Shown: positions 21,728 through 30,810 of the stretch, piece by piece
Position numbering within the stretch: position 1 is the stretch's first letter
Layout: the number at the start of each line of letters is the position of its first letter
Assembly: GCF_000949455.1 (NCBI RefSeq)
Contig: NZ_JXXK01000027.1
Location: forward strand, 1-53,999
Direction of reading: 5' to 3'
Source: Ruthenibacterium lactatiformans
GTDB lineage: Bacteria > Bacillota > Clostridia > Oscillospirales > Ruminococcaceae
Length of the DNA stretch: 53,999 nucleotides
Made by a program: the position numbers and the translations under genes
The notes under the pieces: model-generated
Told to the model about the DNA's origin: nothing
What the model saw: the letters and a program-made list of their open reading frames with translations, nothing else
Database searches by the model: none

Positions 21728-24064
21728 TCACTGTTCCATCTCACCGGGCTTTGTCGTGAGCAACTGGTAGGTTTTGTTTTTGGGGTACTCGTTCTCAAAG
21801 GGAATCAAACTATTGCCCAACTTGAGGATGCCCTGCCCCGGCCTTGCCAGCAGCAGATAGTTTTTCTGAGGCTCCGACAGACCGTACAATTCCGCCACGC
21901 TGTCGATGTCCTTGGTCTGCCGCAGCAGCACCACAAACTCACTGTTGGCAAGCATGGCGTAGGCTGTATCATTGGAAAGACAGTCCTGTACGCTTTGGGT
22001 GATGCCGGTGGCGTAGGCGTTATACTTGCGAAAGCGTTTCCACGAGACATAGAGAAAATGGGCGCTGAGTTCGTTGCGCAGTAAGAGGTAGATTTCATCG
22101 AAATAGACCCATGTCGCCGCGTCCGGGTCGCTGCGGTCGTTCTGCATGACCTGAGTATTGATAAATTCCAACATGGACAACATCGCCACCGACTTAAGCT
22201 GGTCGCCAAGGCTCTGGATGTTGAAGCAGATCAGCCGGTTCGACATATCCACGTTGGTGGGCTGGGCGAACATATTGAGGCTGCCGTTTGCGAAAATCTC
22301 CAGCGCCAGCGCGATCTCTTTGGCGCGTTCGTTGTCCTGTGCGTTGAGGTCGCGCCAGAGGTCGGTCAAGGTCGGGCAGACCCCTTGATACCGCCGCTTT
22401 ACAAACGGCTGATAGATGCGTTTTAGGCTGCGGTCGATCAGGCTCTTATCGCCGGGCAACAGATGCTCCTTGCCCATGACCTGTTCACAAAGGGAAAGCA
22501 CAAACTCAGCCTTTGCCGTGTGCGGCGGGATTTTGGAAACCGGGTCGTAGACGAAATCAAGCGGATTGAAGTAGGTACGGCTGTCCACCGAAATATCCAC
22601 CACCACGCCGCCGAGCGCACGGGTCTCCGCGCAGTATTCCCGCTCGGGGTCAACAAGATAGAACCTCGCCAGCGGAAAGCGCAGGAACCGCGCCAGTATC
22701 TCGGCCTTGGCAAACATGCTCTTGCCGCCGCCGGATGTCGCAATCACCATGCCGTTGCCATTAACCAGCAGCGCGCGGGAGCCGATAATGAGATTACCGG
22801 ACATTGCATTGACGCCGTAATAGATGCCGCCCGGGTCAAGCACTTCCTGAGTATGGAACGGCACGAGGGCTGCCACGTCCTCGGTGAGCATCGTGCGCAT
22901 ATTCTCAATGCGGCGCAGGCCGTAGGGCATTGTCGTGTTGAAGGCGTTTTCCTGCTGGTATTTCAGGTCGATGAACCGGCAGTTGAGGTTGACCGCCTGC
23001 GTCTTGATCGCGTCCACCTCACGGGTCAGTTCCTCCAAACTGTCCGCGAAGCACACCACCGTGAGCAGGGTCAAAAACATCTGCTGGTCGCGGTTGGAAA
23101 CTCCGTCCTGCCACTCGGCTACGACCGCATCCTGCGCTCTGGTGCGGTAAGGGACGCTGCTCGTAAAATCGAGATTGTCCACACTTTTGCGATTGAACCG
23201 TACCTTGTCCGCATCCACCCGCATCCGCGCGTTGTCGATCTCACGGGCCGCGTCCTCCGGCTCGATGGGCAACACATGGATGGAAAGGGCCATCCGCGGG
23301 GCCTGCCGCAAGAGGGCCGGGATCAGGCTGTCGTCCAGCCGCTGCGGATACTGCATGAGGGACAGCACCTTGGCATACCGCCTGTCGATCTCAATATGGT
23401 CGGTCCTGAACACCATGCTGTCCGGGCAGATGGCATCCTTGAAGTCGTGCCCAAGGCGACGGCTTTTCCCCCAATCAAACCGAAACTGCTGCTCCTCTCC
23501 TGCACGGAAAAAGCCGTGCAGTACCCGCAGCCGTTCGTTGTTATCCACCTCGCGCACAGTGCAGCCGAGCGCCGACAGCGCACTGACAAGATGCCCCTGC
23601 ACATGGCGCAGCCGTTCCCGCGCCTGCTGGATGTTCGGCTTGTTGGTTGATACGATCAGGAACTTTTGCTGCCGGGTGTTTCCGAGATCGCGCACCCGGT
23701 TTTCGAGCAGCGCGTTGTATTCGGCGCGGTAAATGTCGCCGTTATCTTCCCGCACTTGCATCAGAACATCGCGCCGAAATGCAGCCTCGTCCATGCGCTG
23801 GCTCGTAACGCAAAATTGCGCCCAGCAATCTGCAGGCAGGCCCGCATAGACAGTGCCGTACAGTGTTTGAATTTCTTTCTTTGATTGGTCGGACAGCATT
23901 GCATAGTTAACATCCGATACGCTCCACGCCTTGTTGTACACATCACCGGAACGCCACACGCCGTCCTGGTAGATACAGTCAATGGGGATGCTCTGCTGCA
24001 CCGAGCGCGGCAGGCGGCGGCTGCCCCGAGTGCGCCGGCAGTTGTCGTATTCACTCAATTTCAA
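21728..24064 (-). CDS. VirB4-like conjugation ATPase
   Basis: It is about 778 aa. The start is a TTG near 24064 (24058 is also possible). Walker A TSGGGKSMFAK is at about 440 and Walker B ATWVYFDEIYLLL at about 655. GITQSVQDC near 690 matches the ATPase glutamine motif of TraE/VirB4 proteins. The enzyme powers assembly of the type IV secretion channel at the inner face of the membrane. Its start overlaps the PrgI gene end by 14 bp, the typical prgI-virB4 pair. Confidence 0.95.
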   Translation of the reverse strand: MKLSEYDNCRRTRGSRRLPRSVQQSIPIDCIYQDGVWRSGDVYNKAWSVSDVNYAMLSDQSKKEIQTLYGTVYAGLPADCWAQFCVTSQRMDEAAFRRDVLMQVREDNGDIYRAEYNALLENRVRDLGNTRQQKFLIVSTNKPNIQQARERLRHVQGHLVSALSALGCTVREVDNNERLRVLHGFFRAGEEQQFRFDWGKSRRLGHDFKDAICPDSMVFRTDHIEIDRRYAKVLSLMQYPQRLDDSLIPALLRQAPRMALSIHVLPIEPEDAAREIDNARMRVDADKVRFNRKSVDNLDFTSSVPYRTRAQDAVVAEWQDGVSNRDQQMFLTLLTVVCFADSLEELTREVDAIKTQAVNLNCRFIDLKYQQENAFNTTMPYGLRRIENMRTMLTEDVAALVPFHTQEVLDPGGIYYGVNAMSGNLIIGSRALLVNGNGMVIATSGGGKSMFAKAEILARFLRFPLARFYLVDPEREYCAETRALGGVVVDISVDSRTYFNPLDFVYDPVSKIPPHTAKAEFVLSLCEQVMGKEHLLPGDKSLIDRSLKRIYQPFVKRRYQGVCPTLTDLWRDLNAQDNERAKEIALALEIFANGSLNMFAQPTNVDMSNRLICFNIQSLGDQLKSVAMLSMLEFINTQVMQNDRSDPDAATWVYFDEIYLLLRNELSAHFLYVSWKRFRKYNAYATGITQSVQDCLSNDTAYAMLANSEFVVLLRQTKDIDSVAELYGLSEPQKNYLLLARPGQGILKLGNSLIPFENEYPKNKTYQLLTTKPGEMEQ

Positions 24065-24461
24065 GGCCCTTGATTTCCTCCTTCCGATGCTTTCTGAAAT
24101 GGAAAAGGGCGGCTCGCCAGCCGCCCTTCTTCTCTTTGCGTGTTGTCATTTTTTGTTCGTATTGGTTTTCGCTTTTCCAGACGCGCGGTCCGGCCCGCAG
24201 AAATACGGTTTCCCACCATGCGCAGAGGAATTGCTCAAAGGTCATTCCGTCATAGGTAAAAAAGCCCGCAGCCGCGACCGGCGCGGCACAGGCAATGCAC
24301 ACCCAACTGACCGTTTCCTGCCCCAGCGCACCGCGCAGGGCAAAGTAGCTGCCGACTGCTGCGCCTACTGCCACACCGGAACAGATGAGCTGCCGCAGGG
24401 ACAGGCCCAAAACGAGTTCTTCCCGGTAGGTACGAATTTCCTTGCTGATCTTGTTTTGAAT
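24051..24461 (-). CDS. PrgI family membrane protein, probable ATT start
   Basis: The frame from 24461 gives IQNKISKEIRTYREELVLGL before the hydrophobic part, which matches PrgI N-termini (KEIR...GLSLRQ). Two membrane segments lie at about residues 22-60. The only standard start in frame is an internal TTG at 24410, which would delete the conserved N-terminus. An AAGGAGGG site ends 8 bp before the ATT at 24461-24459. I infer an ATT start giving 136 aa. PrgI proteins are channel components of Gram-positive T4SS, encoded directly before VirB4, as here. Confidence 0.75.
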   Translation of the reverse strand: MQNKISKEIRTYREELVLGLSLRQLICSGVAVGAAVGSYFALRGALGQETVSWVCIACAAPVAAAGFFTYDGMTFEQFLCAWWETVFLRAGPRVWKSENQYEQKMTTRKEKKGGWRAALFHFRKHRKEEIKGLEIE

Positions 24462-24480
24462 AGTCGTTCCCTCCTTGTCC

Positions 24481-25311
24481 TTATAGCCCCATCATCTCAT
24501 GGATCACCCGGTCAGAACCTTTGACAAGCCCCACCAGCACCAGCATATTGAAAGCCACCTCGGCCAGATAGCTCCATACCATGCTGGCGGCTTCGCCGGT
24601 GGTGACGCTCGGGGCGGTTACAAAGCCGGAGTAGATTACGCAGGCCAGCACGATCACCGCGCCTTCCATGCAGACGCCCACATAGCTTTTTAGAAAGGAC
24701 ACGCCCACATTTTGGGTGCTTTCTCCTGCGAAAGATGCCAGCGGGATCGGGGCAAGCGCGGTGTAGATATAGATGTAAAAAAAGCGCCCGTATACGGTTA
24801 AAATCATGACAAACGAAAGTACCGTAATCAGCAGACTACCCAAAATGGTCACAAGCCAGAGCGGAATGCTCGCCAAAAATCCAACATTGCGGATAGCTGT
24901 CTCGATCTCGCTTGGCAAGCTCACCATCGCCTGTGAAATTCCGCCCATCCCTGTCGCGGCTTGCAAGACAATGCCGTTGCAAATCTCGAACAGCTTGAGC
25001 ATGATCTCCATGCCATAGGTCACCGCGGCCTTGGCCGCCACAAAGCGCACAAGGTAGCCGATGGCCGCTTCGGGGCGCTTCAGCTCATGGAAGTTGGCTG
25101 TGTTCTTAAACAGCGACATCGCAAAGAACAGGATGAGCAGCCCATAGCCCACGGCAAGCAGGCCGCCGTGGATGTTTTGCATCACGGCCCAGACCGCGCC
25201 GCCTTTGAAAGCGTCCGGCGACATCGTGACCAACGACCAAAGCTCTGCCAGCTTATCATTCCAGGTCGCAAAGGCGTTCAGGATATTTTCTACGATCCAG
25301 TTCTGATTCAA
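24481..25311 (-). CDS. VirB6/TrbL-like conjugation channel protein
   Basis: It is 276 aa with a TTG start at 25311 behind GGAGGTGAG. Six or so membrane segments are visible (GGLLAVGYGLLILFFAMSLF near 50, FLASIPLWLVTILGSLLITVLS near 145, VLACVIYSGFV near 220). The family forms the inner membrane part of the T4SS channel. It lies between the pilin-like gene and prgI, in the usual order. Confidence 0.85.
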   Translation of the reverse strand: MNQNWIVENILNAFATWNDKLAELWSLVTMSPDAFKGGAVWAVMQNIHGGLLAVGYGLLILFFAMSLFKNTANFHELKRPEAAIGYLVRFVAAKAAVTYGMEIMLKLFEICNGIVLQAATGMGGISQAMVSLPSEIETAIRNVGFLASIPLWLVTILGSLLITVLSFVMILTVYGRFFYIYIYTALAPIPLASFAGESTQNVGVSFLKSYVGVCMEGAVIVLACVIYSGFVTAPSVTTGEAASMVWSYLAEVAFNMLVLVGLVKGSDRVIHEMMGL

Positions 25312-25329
25312 ATACTTCTCACCTCCCCT

Positions 25330-25363
25330 GCCGCCGCATGAGGAAACGTCCTCACACGGCGGC
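25330..25363 (-). other. hairpin upstream of the virB6-like gene
   Basis: GCCGCCGCATGAGGA (25330-25344) and TCCTCACACGGCGGC (25349-25363) pair with two mismatches. It lies between the pilin-like stop and the VirB6 ribosome site, and may set pilin to channel mRNA ratio. Confidence 0.45.
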
Positions 25364-25384
25364 TGTATTTGGTTTGTCCTTGGT

Positions 25385-25756
25385 TCACACGATCATGTCC
25401 AGAATGTCCTTGGCAAAGTAGATCACCACGCCGCCGAAAAAGGTCATAAAGCCCTGCGCCCGCTGCGCGGCATCATGCCCCTTGAGCGCAAGGCCGATCT
25501 GCACGATGCCAAAGCCCAGCAGGATCGCGCCAATGGCCTTGATCGCGCTGAACACAAAGTCAGACAGGTTGTTGATCGCGGTCAGCGGGTCGCTCGCGGC
25601 CAGTGCAGGCGTGGCGAACAACATCGCCAGCGCCAGCGACGCTGCCATCGTCATGTACGCGCGCTTGATTCGCACCGCGCCGCGGTCAAGCGGGATCGGC
25701 GGCTCACCCAGGCTGTCCTTCGGTTTCGTCCAGTGTTTCATCCAGTTCATCTTCAT
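25385..25756 (-). CDS. Maff2-type/VirB2-like small membrane protein
   Basis: It is 123 aa from the ATG at 25756 with GGAGGA upstream. It has a basic N-terminus, a first membrane segment or signal (ASLALAMLFATPALAAS), then two hydrophobic helices (FVFSAIKAIGAILLGFGIVQIGLAL and FMTFFGGVVIYFAKDIL). Small two-helix proteins of this kind resemble VirB2 pilins and are annotated as Maff2 family in clostridial elements. It begins inside the end of the VirD4 gene (53-bp overlap). Confidence 0.75.
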   Translation of the reverse strand: MKMNWMKHWTKPKDSLGEPPIPLDRGAVRIKRAYMTMAASLALAMLFATPALAASDPLTAINNLSDFVFSAIKAIGAILLGFGIVQIGLALKGHDAAQRAQGFMTFFGGVVIYFAKDILDMIV

Positions 25757-27545
25757 CGATTTCCTCCAATTCGATCCATTCATATTGATCCAAAATTTCT
25801 GCCGGAACCTTGTCCGGCTCCAACGTTGCCAGTTCTGCTGCGGATAGGGTGGTCGCTTCGCTCATGTAATCGGGCGGCAGCACATACGGCTCACTGCCGC
25901 CGTCCGGGGTGTAACGGACATTCGGGTGGCGGAGCAGATCAAACTTCCGATCAATCACCGGGTCCTCGCTGCTCATTAACAACAGCGCGTCCCCGCGCTC
26001 GATGCGCCGCACCTCGTCCGGGGTTAAAAGCTCTCGGCCCGCTGTCTGGCGGCTCTCGCTCGACGAGCCACGGCTGCCCTTGCCGATGCTCTGCGAGGTG
26101 GTGCGCTCGGTCTCTTTGCCCAAAATCTTTGATAAATACTCAAATGTCCCGTACTCATTCCCACCCAAATACAGCATAGTATCGCAGTTTCCGAGCAGCC
26201 CCTCCCAATCGTCCTTGAACAGCTTTTTGATCTGTGCGATGTTTTGCAGGATAATATCGCAGCTGATATTCCGGCTGCGGCAGACCGAGAGGATGTTTTG
26301 GAAGTTGCTGGGCAGGGCCACGTTGCTGAACTCGTCCATCATCAGGCGGACATGAACCGGCAGCGCGCCGTGATAATCCGGGTTTGAATCGGCCAGCCGA
26401 AACAACTGGTCAAAGAGCTGCGTGTACAGGATGGTGACGAGGAAGTTGTAGGTCTGGTCATGGTCGGGGATCACGCAGAAGATCGCGCGGTGCTCCAGCC
26501 CCAGCCGCGGCAGAAAGGTCTCGTCCTGGCTGGTCATCTCGGCAAAGCGGCGCGTGTTGAACATATACAGGTTTGCCGCCGCCGAAATCAGAACCGATTG
26601 CAGCGTCCTGGTGCTGCCCAGCTTGAACGAGTGATACTGCAGCACGGCGGGGTGATCGGGTTCCCGACCCTCCAGTCCCTCAAACAGAAGATCGAGCGGG
26701 TTTGGCCCGGCCTCCCCCTCGGCTACCGGGCCGTTGAGGATCATGTGCATCAGCATCGCAAAATTCTGCTCGTATGGCGGGGCCTCATACATCAGATAGA
26801 GCAGCATGGCCGAGATCAGCATCATCGAGGAATCATCCCAAAACTTATCCCCGCCTGCTGGCGCATCCTTGGGTTTGGTGTTATGCACCAACGCATAGGC
26901 CAGCTTGATCGCGTCCTCGTCTGTTTCAAGGTAAGCCATCGGGTTATAATGCCCGGCGAAATGCACAAGGTCAACGACCGTGACGGCGATGCCCATCCGC
27001 TCAAACAGGCCGCCCACGCTGCGCAGGATCTCGCCCTTGCTGTCGAGGATGATGTACGAGCAGTTCTCCGCGCATTGCATCAGATTAGGCTTAACGTAGA
27101 ATCTCGTCTTTCCTGCGCCGCTGCCGCCGATGACGACCACATTGAGATTGTGCTTGTGCCGAAAGCCATCCATGCCCATCTGCACATGAGAAGTAAAAAT
27201 ATAGTTTTCGGATGGGCGTTTGCGGTCACGGTATTTCCGGTTGAGCGAGAACGCACTGCCCCAACGTGCCGTGCCATGCTCTGCGCCGGGATGCTGCCGG
27301 GATTTTTCCTCTAAATAGCAAAACACGGCCAGCGGGTAGCAGATCAATGCCAGCAGCAAAAATTTGCCGGTGCTGGCGCTCCAATGCACCGAGAAGGGCG
27401 CGGCGATCAGGGCAGAGAGATGGGCGGCGAGCCCTGCAAGCCCGCCGCCCATGTCGATTGCCTGTGCCACCGCCGCTGCCAGCCAGAGTACCGGCAGCAT
27501 CAGCGCCGCCCAGAGGGCCGCTTCTGTGCGGTCGGGGCGTTTCAC
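25704..27545 (-). CDS. VirD4-like type IV coupling ATPase
   Basis: The 613-aa protein has a GTG start at 27545. Two N-terminal membrane segments (about 10-30 and 60-80) precede Walker A VIGGSGAGKTRFYVKP at about 140 and Walker B RLMMDEFSNVALP at about 400. It recruits the relaxase-DNA complex to the channel. The acidic C-terminus (EWIELEEIDEDELDETLDE) is common in coupling proteins of this group. It is encoded just downstream of the PcfB gene. Confidence 0.95.
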   Translation of the reverse strand: MKRPDRTEAALWAALMLPVLWLAAAVAQAIDMGGGLAGLAAHLSALIAAPFSVHWSASTGKFLLLALICYPLAVFCYLEEKSRQHPGAEHGTARWGSAFSLNRKYRDRKRPSENYIFTSHVQMGMDGFRHKHNLNVVVIGGSGAGKTRFYVKPNLMQCAENCSYIILDSKGEILRSVGGLFERMGIAVTVVDLVHFAGHYNPMAYLETDEDAIKLAYALVHNTKPKDAPAGGDKFWDDSSMMLISAMLLYLMYEAPPYEQNFAMLMHMILNGPVAEGEAGPNPLDLLFEGLEGREPDHPAVLQYHSFKLGSTRTLQSVLISAAANLYMFNTRRFAEMTSQDETFLPRLGLEHRAIFCVIPDHDQTYNFLVTILYTQLFDQLFRLADSNPDYHGALPVHVRLMMDEFSNVALPSNFQNILSVCRSRNISCDIILQNIAQIKKLFKDDWEGLLGNCDTMLYLGGNEYGTFEYLSKILGKETERTTSQSIGKGSRGSSSESRQTAGRELLTPDEVRRIERGDALLLMSSEDPVIDRKFDLLRHPNVRYTPDGGSEPYVLPPDYMSEATTLSAAELATLEPDKVPAEILDQYEWIELEEIDEDELDETLDETEGQPG

Positions 27546-27570
27546 GGGTTACCCCGCATTGAAGTGCCGT

Positions 27571-28167
27571 TCACTCGCGTCCCTCCCTTGCTGCGGTTTC
27601 GATTGCCTGTTCCTGGGCCTGTGCCGTCTTTTGGGCGATTGCTTTTAATGCCGCGAGAGTAGCCCGCACAGACGGACGTTGCGCCTGCTCAGAAAGCACC
27701 TGGCCCATTTCCCTCGCACCATGCCCGCGCATCCCCAAGCTGCTTTCGGATGGATGGCGGGCTTGCCCTTTTTTTCGCTCTACCACCCTCCTTTTCGGCG
27801 CTGGATAGCCCATGCGCTCAAAAATGCGATTGAGCTTGGACACATCCTCCGCGCGGGCCAGCACGTCGATCAACTCACCCTCGCTGCTCTTATCCTTGAT
27901 GGCCGAAAACAGTACACCGTAGTGCTTGGCCTGCCGCTTAAACTCGGCCAGATCGCCCGCCTGGATGGGAAACACCTTGAGTTCCTTGCCGTCCCGCAAG
28001 AGGCGGCTCAGCCGGGTACGGCCCCGCACCTTGGGATTATCCCTTGCCAGCGCCAGCGCGATGGCCGCAAGGTTTTTGGCACCGAGCGCGCTCAATTTGA
28101 CCGCCGCCTCGGTGATCTGGATGCCTTCGCGCACCATCTGGTCTGCCGCTTCACTGCCACTGTTCAT
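27571..28167 (-). CDS. PcfB family (DUF3801) relaxosome accessory protein
   Basis: It is 198 aa. The N-terminal part (VREGIQITEAAVKLSALGAKNLAAI, LLRDGKELKVFPI, FKRQAKHYGVLFSAIKD) is the PcfB/DUF3801 domain. PcfB of enterococcal plasmids bridges the relaxase and coupling protein. The basic Gln-rich C-terminus varies in the family. The ATG overlaps the relaxase stop (ATGA). Confidence 0.85.
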   Translation of the reverse strand: MNSGSEAADQMVREGIQITEAAVKLSALGAKNLAAIALALARDNPKVRGRTRLSRLLRDGKELKVFPIQAGDLAEFKRQAKHYGVLFSAIKDKSSEGELIDVLARAEDVSKLNRIFERMGYPAPKRRVVERKKGQARHPSESSLGMRGHGAREMGQVLSEQAQRPSVRATLAALKAIAQKTAQAQEQAIETAAREGRE

Positions 28168-29606
28168 CTTGCATACCCCCTTTGTCTGTTCGATTTTTCC
28201 TGCTGCCGTTCCTGCTCCTGCCGCTCGGCGCGTTCAGCCTCGGCCAACTGCGCGCGCAGTCGCTTCTCGTCCTCGCTGATCCAGCCGCACAGCATCACCT
28301 CCCTGCGGCGGGCGCGGATCTGCGCGGACAGGGCGGCGATCTCGGCTGACAGCGCCGCGGCTTGGTTTTCATCTCTGTCCTTTTTGGCAACACTTCTTTT
28401 TCGGTAAAGATTCCTGCGCTGGGCGGTAAGCGCGTCCTGCTCGGATTTGGCCGTCGCTTTCACCGCGTCCAATTCCTCCTGTGATTGGATGCGGTTTTCC
28501 CACACAAATTTGAATTGGGCAACATACCGGTCAAACTTTTGAAAATCCTCGCACAGCAAAAAGTAGCAGCGGCGCGAGGTGCGCCGCTGCCGTGTTTTGC
28601 CCAGCAGATAGACATAGCGATAATAGAGAGCCATAAAGCCGGTGTATTTTCTACGAGGCACGACCGGCAATGCGCCGCGCAGTCTCACCCTGCGAACCCG
28701 GCGTGCCGGCACCTCTGGAATTGGCTTATCGCGGATGGATCTGGTTCGGGCTGCGTCCTCTGCCGCGCGGGGCAGCTTCACCTCCTCGCCCCGCGCACGG
28801 CGCTCCAACAGATTTCGGATAGATGCCTCATCGTACCCCTCGCCCAGCGATTTTAGCCGGATGTTCCGGCTGCCGGTCTTGTGGCGCAGGGTGGCGTATT
28901 TGATATTGGGGCCATACCTTACGGAATATCCCATTTTCCGCAACCCTGCCACAAAGGTTTCCCAGCTTACGGCCCTTGCCAGCGCCCTGTTCACATCCGC
29001 GCGGATCATAGAGCGGGCGGTTGGTTTGTCCTCCTTTTCTGCCTGTCGTTCGATGTACGCTTTGCCCTTTTGCTTCGGATCAATGATTGATAGTCCACGC
29101 TCCCGGCACAACTGATCAGATACCGCCCGGATGCCCTTGAAATATCCTTTGAAATCGTTACGGAACATCTTGCCATCCACAAACGAGACGGAGTTGAACA
29201 CGATGTGATTGTGGAGCGTCCCGGTGTTCAGATGGGTGCTGACTGTGGCTTCATACCGTTCAGCAAATGCGCGCCGGGCAAACTCGCATCCGATCTCATG
29301 CGCCTGCTTCGGCGTGACCTCGCCGGGGGCAAAGGATTGGATGACGTGGTATCCTAATACATGATTCTCTCCACCTTTCCCCCAAATAGTTTCCGTGCGC
29401 AGCATTACCTCGCAGGCGTGGGCAGGGTCACAGTTAAAGCCGGTCACAAAGAGCTGTTGTTCTGTCTTATCGCTATTGTGCGCATAGGTAAGCGCGTCTT
29501 GTAAGTCTTGCCCCGTTTTTGTTTTTGCGGGATTGGCTGCATAGTCAAGGCACCGTTTCAAATGGTTCTTGACCGCTTTGATTTTTGTGTAGGCCATTGT
29601 TGTCAC
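28164..29606 (-). CDS. MobA/VirD2-type relaxase
   Basis: It is about 480 aa. The GTG at 29606 has AGGAG 6 bp upstream and overlaps the MobC stop; an ATG nine bases later is also possible. The relaxase domain (1-250) starts AYTKIKAVKNHLKRCLDYAANP. It carries the metal-binding histidine motif THLNTGTLHNHIVFNS near 128-143; the Tyr nucleophile is probably Y19 or a neighbour. It nicks oriT and pilots the strand. The C-terminal half is a basic coiled coil (Gln/Glu/Arg-rich). The order oriT - mobC - relaxase - pcfB - virD4 is seen. Confidence 0.92.
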   Translation of the reverse strand: MTTMAYTKIKAVKNHLKRCLDYAANPAKTKTGQDLQDALTYAHNSDKTEQQLFVTGFNCDPAHACEVMLRTETIWGKGGENHVLGYHVIQSFAPGEVTPKQAHEIGCEFARRAFAERYEATVSTHLNTGTLHNHIVFNSVSFVDGKMFRNDFKGYFKGIRAVSDQLCRERGLSIIDPKQKGKAYIERQAEKEDKPTARSMIRADVNRALARAVSWETFVAGLRKMGYSVRYGPNIKYATLRHKTGSRNIRLKSLGEGYDEASIRNLLERRARGEEVKLPRAAEDAARTRSIRDKPIPEVPARRVRRVRLRGALPVVPRRKYTGFMALYYRYVYLLGKTRQRRTSRRCYFLLCEDFQKFDRYVAQFKFVWENRIQSQEELDAVKATAKSEQDALTAQRRNLYRKRSVAKKDRDENQAAALSAEIAALSAQIRARRREVMLCGWISEDEKRLRAQLAEAERAERQEQERQQEKSNRQRGYAR

Positions 29607-29911
29607 GCACGCTCCTGCACAAGTTTCCATATTCGGGACATGATGTCCATCACCTGTTCAAACTGCGCTTGCGTTACATATCCTGTGCTGTTCACTCTGT
29701 GCGCAATTTGATTCAGGTTGTTTCCCACCGCCGCAATCTCCCGCGCGAGTTCCTTGTAGGTGTCGGGTGGACGGGGCCGTATGTTTATCCCCTCAAATGC
29801 CGCCCGCGCAAACTGCTCGCGGCGAAGCCCTGCCTGTCGGCATTTTTGATTCAGCCTGTCATATTCTTTATCGTTCAGATGAACGACAACAATATGGTTT
29901 CGATTGCGCAT
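29603..29911 (-). CDS. MobC-like relaxosome protein
   Basis: It is 102 aa, with AAGGAGG before the ATG at 29911. An N-terminal ribbon-helix-helix-like part (NHIVVVHLNDKEYDRLNQKCRQAGL) is followed by the MobC motif LAREIAAVGNNLNQIAHRVN. MobC binds oriT and helps melt DNA for the relaxase. It lies directly next to the repeat-rich oriT candidate. Confidence 0.9.
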   Translation of the reverse strand: MRNRNHIVVVHLNDKEYDRLNQKCRQAGLRREQFARAAFEGINIRPRPPDTYKELAREIAAVGNNLNQIAHRVNSTGYVTQAQFEQVMDIMSRIWKLVQERA

Positions 29912-29957
29912 CCGTCCTCCTTTTCAATGTATCTGCACCTCTTGGCGCAGGGGGTTT

Positions 29958-30032
29958 CAGGGGCTCTGCCCCTGACAAGTTGACATTTGGTATATCAAAT
30001 GTCGTGCTTGCTTGTACTGTGCGCAGCACAGT
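29958..30032. other. candidate origin of transfer (oriT)
   Basis: The 75 bp upstream of mobC hold three perfect inverted repeats in a row. They are CAGGGGC-TCT-GCCCCTG (29958-29974), GACATTTG-GTATAT-CAAATGTC (29982-30003) and ACTGTGC-GCA-GCACAGT (30016-30032). Position between the sortase and mobC/relaxase genes and density of palindromes fit an oriT. The nick site cannot be fixed by eye. Confidence 0.65.
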
Positions 30033-30060
30033 CTCATTCGGCTGAAAACAGTTGCTCCCG

Positions 30061-30810
30061 CTATGATTTCACAGCCACAATGACATATCGGGCGTCGGGC
30101 CAGGAATACGAGCAGGTGACCATCACAAGCAAATGACTATCTGCGGTGATGGGCACCCCTGTTTTCATGGCCGCCCCATCCAGCAGGCTTTGGGCAAAAG
30201 CCAGAAAATCCGCATCGTCCGAAAACAACGTGCGGTTGAAAGGCACCTGGCTGACATCTGTTTCCAGCGCCGCCACAACCGTATACTGCCAAGTACCATC
30301 CGGCGTTTGCAGTTGGATTTGGCTGTGCTTGCTGCAATAGCCGCTGCCGAGATACCGGGGCAGGCAGCCGAACATACTGCCGTCGTTCATGTTGTGAGCA
30401 TACACGATAAGCGTTTTACCTGACAGGCGGCAGTCGCTTTGCAGGAACAAACTGCCCGCGGTGCGCCACTCCCCCTTGTAATTTCTGCGAAGATAATACT
30501 CCGGGTTTTCCATGCTGCTCTGTAGCACGGGGTAATCAACGCGGGTGCCGGGGATTGAAAGCCATGCCTGCACATCCGGGTATTGGGCTTGCAGAGAGGC
30601 AAGGTCAAGCTGCTTCTCATTTTCAGCATTGAACCAGGGCAGAGAAAGGACCCCGGAGTTGCCTCCGGGGTCGCTCTCTGTAAATGCCTCTTTCAGCTCG
30701 GATGCCTCATATTGCGCAAGGCTGGGCCGGAAAAGAAACAGCCAACCAAGCGCCAGCAAACAGATGCAGGCCGTCCCGATCAGGACGCCCCGTGCAAATG
30801 AACGGATCAT
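30061..30810 (-). CDS. srtB: class B sortase
   Basis: It is 249 aa from the ATG at 30810, overlapping the adhesin stop (ATGA). An N-terminal membrane anchor (GVLIGTACICLLALGWLFLF) precedes the sortase fold. IPGTRVDYPVLQ, then TLIVYAHNM with the catalytic His, VMVTCSYS with the Cys, and ARYVIVAV with the Arg complete the site. The class B type is suggested by NYKGEW and the helix before the His motif. It should attach the adjacent IPQTG-ended adhesin to the cell wall. The transpeptidase acts outside the membrane. Confidence 0.9.
   Translation of the reverse strand: MIRSFARGVLIGTACICLLALGWLFLFRPSLAQYEASELKEAFTESDPGGNSGVLSLPWFNAENEKQLDLASLQAQYPDVQAWLSIPGTRVDYPVLQSSMENPEYYLRRNYKGEWRTAGSLFLQSDCRLSGKTLIVYAHNMNDGSMFGCLPRYLGSGYCSKHSQIQLQTPDGTWQYTVVAALETDVSQVPFNRTLFSDDADFLAFAQSLLDGAAMKTGVPITADSHLLVMVTCSYSWPDARYVIVAVKS

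Noticed and set aside
22463..23650. Plus-strand open frame of 395 codons over the VirB4 gene
   Set aside because: It is antisense to a clear VirB4 ATPase and lacks domain signals.
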